In this document: positions 38,258 through 46,995 of the stretch, one piece after another
Numbering within the stretch: position 1 is the stretch's first letter
Layout: the number at the start of each line of letters is the position of its first letter
The notes under the pieces: generated by a model
Told to the model about the DNA's origin: nothing
Databases searched by the model: none
Seen by the model: only the letters and a program-made list of their open reading frames with translations
Source of the DNA: CAVVEQ01 sp963828855
GTDB taxonomy: Bacteria > Chloroflexota > Anaerolineae > Anaerolineales > Anaerolineaceae
NCBI GenBank assembly: GCA_963828855.1
Contig: CAWHGB010000002.1
Location: 124,001-188,000 of the forward strand
DNA: 64,000 bases
Direction: 5' to 3'
Translations under genes and position numbers: made by a program

Positions 38258-39949
38258 ATGTCCAATTCAGTTGATTTTATGGTGGGAGAACTGCAGGAAA
38301 AGATCAATGCATATTCCCCCCAGGTGAACTCCTATGAAGTGGGAAAAGTCATCGAATTGGGGGATGGAATTGCGCATGTTACAGGGATCAAGAATGCGCG
38401 GTCACAGGAATTAGTCGAATTCGAAAATGGACAGAAAGGAATCGTCTTCAACCTGGAGGAGGAACGGGTTGGGGTGATTATCCTGGGAGAATATACCGGT
38501 ATTTCGGTGAATTCTTCGGTGAAATCCACCGGACAATTGATCTCCGTGCCAGTGGGACCAGGGATGCTCGGACGGATCGTCAACGCGCTTGGGGAACCGA
38601 TCGACGGAAAAGGGCCGATCGTTTCTACCTCCAGCAGACCAATCGAACGGATCGCTCCGGGTGTTCTCGAAAGGCAGGATGTGGATACACCCGTCCAGAC
38701 CGGGCTTATCGCGATCGACGCCATGATCCCCATCGGGCGAGGACAGCGGGAATTGATCATTGGCGATCGTCAAACCGGAAAAACCGCCATAGCCCTGGAT
38801 ACGATCATCAATCAAAAGAATGAGAACCTGATCTGTATTTATGTGGCCATTGGTCAAAAGAAATCCACCGTCGCCCGAACTGTGGCAACATTGGAAAAAT
38901 TCGGCGCGATGAAATATACGGTAGTCGTTTCTGCCACTGCCGATGATAGCGCTTCAATGCAATATATCGCCCCTTACGCAGGCTGCTCCATCGGCGAGGA
39001 TTTCATGATAAACGGTCAGGATGCATTGATCATCTACGATGATCTTTCGAAGCATGCCTGGGCATACCGCGAGGTTTCCCTTCTGCTGCGCAGGCCGCCT
39101 GGACGGGAAGCCTATCCTGGAGATATTTTTTACCTTACATTCGCGGCTCCTGGAGAGGGCATCCAGGTTATGCAATAAATATACGATTGAGCCTGTGGAT
39201 GAAAAAACAACCAAAAAACCGAATCCCTAACAGGGATGATTTTCACAGGGCCTTCCTCAAGAGATGATGCTGAAAAAGCGTTGAATTCGCTGCCGAATCC
39301 GGCGGAATTTGAGATCAAGAAATTAGAATCAAGCGGGGGATCCTTGACAGCGCTGCCCATCGTGGAGACGCTGCTTGGAGATGTTTCGGCATATGTGCCA
39401 ACCAATATTATCTCGATCACCGATGGGCAGATCTACCTTGAAAACGGGTTATTCAATGCAGGTATCCGCCCGGCAATCAATATCGGTATTTCAGTCTCGC
39501 GGGTGGGTTCATCTGCTCAAACGAAGGCGATGAAACAGGTGGCAGGCAGACTGCGCCTGGATATGGCAAATTTCCGTGAGTTGGCTGCTTTCGCGAAATT
39601 TGACTCTGCCCTCGATAAAGCCACCCAGGCACAATTGAATCGGGGATTAAGATTGCAGGAAGTATTAAATCAAAATCAATTTGCACCCATTCCAATGTGC
39701 GACCAGGTGATCCTACTTTATCGCTGCAACGAATGGCTATGCGGATGATGTGCAAGTTAAGAATATTAAAGTTTGGGCAGCAAAATTATTGCAATATTTA
39801 AAGATTATCAATCCGATCTCAGGGAAAGAATCATTTCTGAAAGAAAACTCAGCCAGGATACCGAGAAACAGATCCGACTATCAGTAGACCTTTTTAATCA
39901 GAATGAATTAACAGGAAATTCGGGTACTTATTATGAGCAACTCGCGTGA
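38258..39949 (+). CDS. atpA: F1-ATP synthase alpha subunit (about four frameshifts)
   Basis: Non-catalytic nucleotide-binding subunit of the F1 hexamer. P-loop GDRQTGKTAIA (near residue 170), ALIIYDDLSKHAWAYREVSLLLRRPPGREAYPGD and HSRLLERASRL are present. Frames break near 39135, 39232, 39721 and 39800. The restored chain continues GGSLTALPIVETLLGDVSAYVPTN, LLYAATNGYADD and DYQSDLRERIISERKLS to TGA 39949. Between ERASRL and GGSLTALP lies an extra segment of roughly 40 residues not found in E. coli alpha. AGGAGG precedes ATG 38258. No atpB, E, F or H gene is adjacent; ruvA lies upstream. Confidence 0.93.
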
Positions 39950-40826
39950 GATGAAGCATGCGGATAAAGAGTATCCGCAATCTCTCTCAGGTAACCCACG
40001 CGCTGGAAACTATCAGCGCCAGCAAGGTACGCAAGGCGATCCAATCGGTTCAGGCAACCCATCCATACGCAGAGAAAGCCTGGGAGTTGCTTAGTCCATC
40101 TTGGAAGACAGCCTGCTCACGAAAATCTACATCCTCTGCTGGTGGAAAGAACTGTTGCCAATAAAGTGCTCGCGATCATCGTCAGCAGCGATCGCGGATT
40201 AGCTGGCTCTTATGACGTAAATATCATCCGGGAGATCCTGACATTTGAAGAACAACTTGAAAAACCGGTCGAATATATAACAATTGGAAAAAAAGGTCGG
40301 GAAATGCTTCGACGACGTGGCAAGCAGATTCTGGCTGAATTCAGCGATATCCCAATCGCACCTTCATTTGGTGATCTTTCCTCCATTGGGTATCTGGCGG
40401 TGGAACATTACCTGTCCAGAAAGTTCGACCAGGTTTACTTGATCTATACGAAATTTATTAGCAAAGCTGAACAAAAAATAGAAATTGAAAAAATCCTACC
40501 TTTGACAATCCCATACCGCGAGAACATCGGATCGACTATTGGCACGGGCTCAAATAACGCAGTTTTTATTTACGAACCGGATGAAACCGCCTTGCTCGAT
40601 AGTATCATTCCCAAATTCATATCCCTTCAAATTTACCAGGCGAATCCTTTCCGCCTCAGCCAGCGAACAAACCGCTCGAATGATCGCGATGATGAATGCC
40701 ACTGAAAATGCCGATTCCCTGGCAGTTTCGCTGCAACTGGAAATGAACAAGATGCGCCAACAGAGTATCACAAGCGAGCTATTGGATATTGCCGGTGGGG
40801 CTGAAGCATTACGGGCACATCAATAA
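39933..40826 (+). CDS. atpG: F1-ATP synthase gamma subunit (about three frameshifts)
   Basis: Central rotor shaft of F1. It starts at ATG 39933 (MSNSREMK), overlapping the atpA end by 17 bases. Frames break near 39955, 40094 and 40647. Restored, the chain reads RIKSIRNLSQVTHALETISASKVRKA, then VERTVANKVLAIIVSSDRGLAGSYDVN, and the C-terminal ILSASASEQTARMIAMMNATENA. The latter is the diagnostic gamma helix that enters the alpha-beta ring. Length is about 295 residues, normal for gamma. The atpD gene is not next; it lies 9.1 kb further on. Confidence 0.92.
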
Positions 40827-41166
40827 TTTAAAACCATAACATGAATAATCGGTACTAATTTGCATTACAACAGCTTCAATGTCAATTAGACTTCAGAATT
40901 GAATATTCGATAATTCCTTCCAACCAAATCTGTATTTCCTACACCTCAAATACACCTTAAATACACCCATGGATGGATTCATATGTTTAGTTAAATCTCT
41001 TATATATTTACCTTGAATGAAAAATGGAGAGAATGCGAATCTATTCGAACGGGTCATGCAAATATTTATAATTATTTAGGTATTGATTTCATCGAAATAA
41101 TACATATAATAACTGGATTATGGATTGATATTCCTTCCGGTAAAATTATTAATTTTGGAGGTAGAA
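40827..41166 (+). other. AT-rich intergenic region between atpG and the arginine island
   Basis: About 340 bases with low GC. No conserved ORF, tRNA or strong hairpin was recognised. A 62-codon open frame at 41013-41201 has no recognisable family and overlaps the next start. TTGGAGGTAGAA at the right end is the ribosome-binding site of the transporter gene. It marks the left border of the insertion between atpG and atpD. Confidence 0.5.
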
Positions 41167-42653
41167 ATGGAAGCCGCTCAGAAACCAAAAAAGAAGTTTA
41201 GTTTTCCAACCGCTTTTACGATCTTGTTAGGTTTGATTATCGTATTTGCAGCTGCTAACCTTCATTATCCCGGCTGGCCAATATGACTACAACGCTGAAG
41301 GCCAACCCATTCCGGGTACCTATCATACGGTTCCCGCCGAATCCGCAACGTCTGAAGGATGCCATCATGGCTCCCATCAATGGTATGTACGGTATCCAGG
41401 ATTCGACAGGGTATATCAACATTTATAACGACGGCGGTCTTTACGGCGCAATCGATGTTGCCTTGTTCATTCTCCTGATCGGAGGTTTCCTGGGTGTTAG
41501 CATGAAAACCGGTGCTATAGATGCGGGCATCAACGCCGTGGTTAAGAAGCTTGGCTCGCGAGGCAAGCTCCTGATCACTGTGATGATGATCATCTTTGCC
41601 GCCGGAGGAACCAGCTATGGAATGGCAGAAGAATCCCTGGCTTTTTACCCTTTGATCCTGGCCGCCATGATCGCACTGGGATATGACGCTCTTTCGGCTG
41701 TCGCGTTGATCATGCTGGGTGCGGGTATCGGTGTTTATGGATCGACCATTAACCCATTTTCCGTGGGTATCGCTTCGGGAATCGCCGGGATACCGCTAGC
41801 AGACGGTATTATCTACCGGATCATCCTGCTGATTGCCGGTTCGATCATTGGCATCTTTTTCGTCCGCAGGTACGCGACAAGCGTACAAAAGGATCCGTCC
41901 AAATCCAAAGTTGCGGATATGAAAGAAGCAAACGAAAAGTTCTTTTTGAAGAGCGGGACCTCCGGTGAAGCGCCTGAATTAACCCCAAGACGAAAATTTA
42001 TTCTCACGCTTTTCATGCTTTCGTTTGTAGTGATGGTCATTGGTGTTATCCCCTGGTCGGACCTGGGAATCACCCGGATCGCCACCCGTTGGTGGTGGTT
42101 TGGTGAGTTGGGAGCTTTGTTCATGGTCATGGGTATCGTGATCGGTATCGTCGGCGGGCTTGGCGAAAAAGGGACTGTCGACGCATTCATTGATGGTGCC
42201 CGCGATATGCTGGGGGTTGCGCTGGTGGTGGCTGTTGCGCGCGGCATTTCGGTGGTCATGTCCAATGGACTGATCATCGACACGGTGTTGTATTGGTGCG
42301 AACAAGCACTAACCGGATTAACTTCGGTGGCATTCATCAACTCGATCTTCCTGCTCTATATCCCTCTGTCATTCCTGATCCCATCTTCTTCCGGGTTGGC
42401 GACGGTAACCATGCCGATCATGGCACCCCTTGGCAGTTTTGCGGGAATTCCTGAACATCTGATTGTTACCGCTTATGCCTCGGCGTCGGGTCTGGTTGCC
42501 TTGGTAACTCCCACATTTGCGGTCGTAACAGGCGGACTAGCCATAGGCCGGATCAGCTTTGCCGTCTGGTGGAAATTTGTGGCGATATTAGTTCTACTGC
42601 TGGCAGTGCTGGCGATGCTAGTGCTTTCCATTGGTGTTTTAGCAGGAGCATAA
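41167..42653 (+). CDS. YfcC/ArcD-like permease, probable arginine:ornithine exchanger (two frameshifts)
   Basis: Polytopic membrane carrier with about 12 TM helices. The start ATG 41167 is preceded by GGAGGTAGAA. Frames break near 41261 (GCTAACC) and 41340 (GCCGAAT); restored, the chain reads FPTAFTILLGLIIVFAAATFIIPAGQYDYN, then VPANPQRLKDAIMAPINGMYGI, typical of YfcC-type permeases. The SFLIPSSSGLATVTMPIMAPL segment matches the ion-transporter family motif. The function is assigned from the adjacent ornithine carbamoyltransferase and arginine deiminase genes. Another basic or dicarboxylic substrate is possible. Confidence 0.8.
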
Positions 42654-42707
42654 GATAATCGATCTTAATATAGATAACAAACTAAACGATAAAAGGAGAT
42701 TTGTGAA

Positions 42708-43710
42708 ATGGCTTACAACTTACGAAACCGAAGTTTTTTAAAGGAACTGGATTTTTCTCCTGAGGAGCTGAAATTTCTATTGAAACTTTCAGCAGATTTG
42801 AAAGCTGCAAAGTACGGAGGGTATGAGCAGCAGAAATTAAAGGGCAAGAATATTGCCCTTATTTTCGAGAAAACCTCCACCCGAACCCGCTGTGCATTTG
42901 AAGTTGCTGCTTATGATCAGGGTGCACGCGTCACTTACCTGGGACCGGATGGCTCGCAGATCGGGCATAAAGAATCCATGAAAGATACTGCCCGCGTGCT
43001 TGGGCGGATGTACGATGGAATTGAGTACCGCGGCTACGCCCAGGATACGGTTGAAATTCTTGGTAAATACGCCGGCGTGCCGGTGTGGAATGGTCTGACT
43101 GACCAATTCCACCCCACGCAAATGATCTGCGATATCCTGACCATGATGGAGCATTGCGACAAGCATCTCAATGAGATCTCCTATTGCTACCTGGGAGACG
43201 CGCGCAACAATATGGGTAATTCGCTGATGGTTACCGGCTGCAAGCTGGGCATGGACGTGCGCCTCTGTTCTCCAAAAGCCCTCTGGCCGGAAGAAGAACT
43301 GGTAAAAACCTGCAAGAAAATCGCAGCCGAGACAGGTGCCACGGTTGACCCTGACTGAAAGTGTTGAAGAAGGCGTTAAAGGTGTCGATTATCTCTATAC
43401 TGACGTGTGGGTTTCCATGGGTGAAGCCAAGGAAGTCTGGGACGAGCGCATCAAATTACTCAAGGCATACCAGATCAACATGGATGTGGTGAAGAAAACC
43501 GGAAACCCCAATGTCAAATTCATGCACTGCCTCCCGGCATTCCACAACCGTCAGACCAAGGTGGGTGAGGATATCTTCCAAAAGAGCGGAATGGACGGAT
43601 TGGAAGTGACCGAGGAAGTATTCGAATCCGAGCACTCCATCGTTTTCGCCCAGGCTGAGAACCGCATGCATACCATTAAAGCGATCATGGTGGCGACGCT
43701 TGGGGATTGA
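42708..43710 (+). CDS. arcB: Ornithine carbamoyltransferase (one frameshift)
   Basis: Interconverts citrulline and phosphate with ornithine and carbamoyl phosphate. The carbamoyl-phosphate site is FEKTSTRTRCAFEVAAYDQG (near residue 50). HPTQMICDILTM is the second motif, and HCLPAFHNRQTKVG the Cys-containing ornithine site. The frame breaks near 43350 (GTTGACC); restored, TLTESVEEGVKGVDYLYTDVWVSMGE follows. AAAGGAG precedes the ATG. Position before arginine deiminase suggests the catabolic direction, hence arcB rather than argF. The long N-terminal NLRNRSFLKELDFS is typical of catabolic OTCs. Confidence 0.9.
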
Positions 43711-43768
43711 TCGAATTTCTGATCAATCATTCTAATATGATTCATGAACTATTGGAAAGGAAAATAAA

Positions 43769-45043
43769 ATGGCAACATTTGGTGTAAATTCCGAAGTTGG
43801 CAAGCTCCGCAAGGTGATCGTCCACCGACCGGATCTTAGCTTGAAACGATTAACTCCATCCAATCATGACGAACTTCTCTACGATGATGTGATTTGGGTG
43901 GAACGTGCCCAATGGGAACACGATCAGTTCGTGAAAGCGATGCGGGATAGGGGAATTGAAGTCTTCTATCACCTGGATCTTCTTGGTGAGGCTCTGAAAG
44001 CTTCCGATGAGCGGACGCAAGGGGATTATTGAACTGGTAGCATCAGAATATACAGTGGGTTGGTCTCTTGTCGATGAAGTGCGGGAATTCTTATGGAAAA
44101 TGTCAGCGGACACTGCTGGCAAAACACCTCGTAGGCGGTTTGACCTTCGGAGAAATGGTGGCACTTGGGTTTTGACCAGGCGAAGTATCGCCAGATCTCT
44201 CTTGGCGCAGCCGCAGTAGATGACCCCGGTTACTTCGTCCTGCCGCCTGTACCGAATACCCTTTTCCAGCGGGATCCTTCTTGCTGGATTTACAACGGAG
44301 TCTCGGTGAATCCGATGTACTGGCCAGCCCGTCGCCGGGAAGCACTGAATATGCTGGCCATTTATCGCTATCACCCCATGTTCCAGGATGCCGGATTCGA
44401 ATTCTGGTACCCTGAACAGGAAGATGATGGTGGTTTTAACATCCAGGGTTTCGGTAGGGCTTCCATGGAAGGTGGAGATGTCATGCCGATCGGTTACGGA
44501 ACGGTGGCGATAGGGATGAGTGAACGTACCACCGGGCGAATGATCGAATTGATCGCGAAAAAGCTTTTTGAAAAAGGTGCCGCGGAACGCGTAATCGTCG
44601 CGGTGATGACCAAAGACCGGGCGCATATGCACCTGGATACTGTTTTCACGCTTCTCGACCGCGATGTTGCAACCGCTTACCCGAAAGTTGTCAATAATAT
44701 CCGAGCCATCAGCTTGCGCCCGGGCGCAAAACCAGGCGATTTTCGGGTTACCGAAGAGAAAAGCTTCCTTGCTGCAATGGCCGATGCACTCAAAGTCCCC
44801 AAATTAAATATGGTCGAGACCGGTGGTGACGAATATCAGGCCCAGCGTGAGCAGTGGGATGATGCCAATAATACAGTTGCACTCGAACCCGGTGTGGTCG
44901 TCGCTTATGAACGAAATACATTCACCATCAGCAAGATGCGCGAAGCCGGAGTGGAAGTTGTGACAATCGCTGGCTTTGAACTTGGCAAAGGACGCGGTGG
45001 CGGACACTGCATGACCTGCCCGATATTAAGGGATGGCCTGTAA
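43769..45043 (+). CDS. arcA: Arginine deiminase (three frameshifts)
   Basis: Hydrolyses arginine to citrulline and ammonia in the cytoplasm. FGVNSEVGKLRKVIVHRPDLSLKRLTPSNHDELLYDD is the characteristic start. Frames break near 44016, 44117 and 44168. Restored, the chain reads GIIELVASEYTVGWSL, then AKHLVGGLTFGEMVA, and then PNTLFQRDPSCWIYNGVSV with the guanidinium-binding Asp. EGGDVMPIG and HMHLDTVFT (catalytic His) follow, and the nucleophilic Cys is in GRGGGHCMTCP at the C-terminus. Length about 424. A 17-bp hairpin follows. No carbamate kinase gene is nearby. Confidence 0.92.
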
Positions 45044-45075
45044 AAAAGATTGAAGTATATCGAAAATTAGTAAGT

Positions 45076-45120
45076 ATTCCTTTGGTGTGAGTAATGCAGG
45101 ATCACTCACACCAAAGGAAT
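45076..45120 (+). terminator. Strong hairpin after arcA
   Basis: Perfect 17-bp inverted repeat (ATTCCTTTGGTGTGAGT with its complement) around an 11-base loop, 32 bp after the arcA stop. There is no long T-run directly behind it, so it may be a 3' stabiliser, a regulatory hairpin or a terminator. Confidence 0.65.
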
Positions 45121-45155
45121 ATGCAGTAGATAAATAATTTTTGGAGAATTGAATA

Positions 45156-45877
45156 TTGATATACGCTGTTTTTTGGGGTGGGCTGGCTGCCAGCGCTCTT
45201 TTGTTAGGCTACTTTTTAGCCAAACGCGGGTTACCAAAAATGGTCACTGGATTGATCATGGGAATCGGTGCAGGCGCATTGATAGGCGCCATCGCCTATG
45301 AGTTGGTTCCCGAAACAGCGTTGGATAAATGGGGCATGGGTTTGGCTTTTTGCCCTGGGAGCGCTTACTTTTTTCTTTGGGGATTGGCTGATCGATCGAA
45401 GAGGAGGTGCGAACCGAAAGGGCATCTCGGTCAGCAAGGAAAGCGGATCGGGAGCAGCAATTTTTATCGGTACGCTACTCGATGCCATACCTGAATCCAT
45501 CATTCTGGGAATGAGCATCGCCCTCGGCGGAGTCATCAATGTCGCCATCCTGGCGGCTGTGTTTATATCCAATTTACCGGAAGGAGCAGCGGGTACGATC
45601 AACCTGAAAGCAGCAGGATATTCACAGAAACGAATTTTCTGGATGTGGATGGCTCCTGGTGATATTTCAGCAGTTTGTGCAGGGTTGGGATTACTTTATG
45701 ATCTTGAATTTCCCCAGGGCTGATGGAAAATATGCCCAGGCGTTTGCAGCAGGAGCGATGCTGACCATGCTTACCGATGCGATGATCCCGGAGGCATTTG
45801 AACATGGAGGAATGTTCACCGGTCTTTTCACCGTGATGGGATTTCTGCTGGCGGCGGTTTTATCAATTGCTCAATAA
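45156..45877 (+). CDS. ZIP-family metal transporter (two frameshifts)
   Basis: Membrane transporter, likely for zinc, iron or manganese import. The start is TTG 45156 with TGGAG upstream. Restored across breaks near 45343 (ATGGG) and 45719 (CAGGG), the chain has about eight TM helices. It includes the TM4-TM5 type motifs GTLLDAIPESIILGMSIALGG and FISNLPEGAAGTINLKAAGYS, where Glu and Asn in PES and NLPE are the expected metal ligands. AMIPEAFEHGGMFTGLFTVMGFLLA ends it. The metal is not deducible. It follows the hairpin after arcA. Confidence 0.85.
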
Positions 45878-45962
45878 GTTGATTCTTAATAAATGGAACA
45901 TAATATTGATCCCCCATATTGGCGATTGAAAATGAGAAATAAACACTGGAAAGGAGGCTGTC

Positions 45963-46034
45963 ATGTCCAAAGATAAAGATAAGAAATCAAAGAAGAAAGA
46001 TAAGAAAGAGAAAAAAGATAAGAAGAAAAAATAG
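45963..46034 (+). CDS. 23-residue lysine-rich micro-ORF
   Basis: Starts at ATG 45963 with AAAGGAGG seven bases upstream, one of the best ribosome-binding sites in the region, and ends at TAG 46034. All but two codons encode Lys, Asp, Ser or Glu; 15 or so are Lys (KDKDKKSKKKDKKEKK). No family is recognised. The first codons resemble the N-terminus of the next gene (MAKDKKKKKNGKEKK), so it may be a partial duplication, a leader peptide acting on PPK2 translation, or a free basic peptide. Confidence 0.5.
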   Translation: MSKDKDKKSKKKDKKEKKDKKKK

Positions 46035-46095
46035 GGTTAATTTGATTCCTATATCGTGATCATGATTTGTTTGTATTATAAGAATCGAGGTACCA

Positions 46096-46979
46096 ATGGC
46101 GAAAGATAAAAAGAAGAAAAAGAACGGAAAAGAAAAGAAATTCGATGCAGCACAAATTGATGGTTCCAATTTATCAGAAGGAAACATCCCCAGGTGAGCC
46201 GCTGCCAAAAATGAAGAAGAAGGATTTCGAAAAAGAACTTGAACCACTTCAGGTTGAGCTGGTAAAACTTCAGGAGTGGGTTAAAGCCACTGGTGCCAAG
46301 ATCTGCGTGATATTCGAAGGCCGGGATACAGCTGGAAAAGGCGGGGTCATTCGATCTATCACCGAGAGGGTCAGCCCGCGGGTTTTCAGGGTTGTCGCCT
46401 TGACCGCACCCACTGAGCGGGAAAAATCGCAGATGTATTTCCAGCGGTATATGGTGCACCTGCCTGCAGCCGGTGAGGTAGTCCTTTTTGACCGGAGCTG
46501 GTACAACCGCGCCGGCGTGGAGCGGGTGATGGGTTTCACCCCCAAAGAGCAGGTTGAGAGATTTCTAAAATATACTCCACCAACTGAGCGGGTCATCAGC
46601 GAATCCGGGATCATCCTGATCAAGTACTGGTTGGAAGTCAGCATGGAAGAGCAGGCGAAACGGTTCGCGGAACGCAATGAGGATTACAAAAAGATCTGGA
46701 AACTCAGCCCAATGGATCTGGAGGCACAAGCCCGCTGGTATGATTATTCGAGAGCTCGGGATGCCATGTTCGCAAGCAACGGATACCACGGAAAATCCCT
46801 GGTATGTGGTTGATTCAAATGACCAGCGAAGAGGACGGTTAAATTGTATTTCGCATCTTCTAAGCCTGATTCCCTATGAAGAAGTACCCCACGAAAAGAT
46901 AAAGTTCCCGAAAAAGCAATCCAAAGGGAAATATGTGGAACCGGATTATCCGTATAAACGTGTACCCACGAAATATTGA
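46096..46979 (+). CDS. ppk2: Polyphosphate kinase 2 family protein (two frameshifts)
   Basis: Uses polyphosphate to phosphorylate a nucleotide (or makes polyphosphate). Walker A EGRDTAGKGGVIRSITE and Walker B-type VVLFDRSWYNRAGVERVMGF are diagnostic, with the lid region between. The start ATG 46096 gives a Lys-rich N-terminus. Frames break near 46190 (CCCC) and 46782 (GCAAG). Restored, the C-terminus reads AATDTTENPWYVVDSNDQRRGRLNCI, as in PPK2 class I. Nucleotide preference (ADP, GDP or AMP) is not certain. It sits 17 bp before the P-type ATPase. Confidence 0.9.
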
Positions 46980-46995
46980 AAGAAAGGAATCAATT

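Noticed and set aside
40827..41166. An attachment site or IS scar explaining the split ATPase operon
   Set aside because: No inverted or direct repeat matching the right border (49717-49958) was found by eye.
41013..41201. 62-codon open frame upstream of the permease gene
   Set aside because: No ribosome-binding site, no recognisable family, overlaps the real start at 41167, and lies in AT-rich sequence.
45963..46034. Lys-rich micro-ORF as a mere low-complexity A-rich artefact
   Set aside because: Not rejected outright: AAAGGAGG in front and a clean stop argue for translation, so it is listed at moderate confidence.
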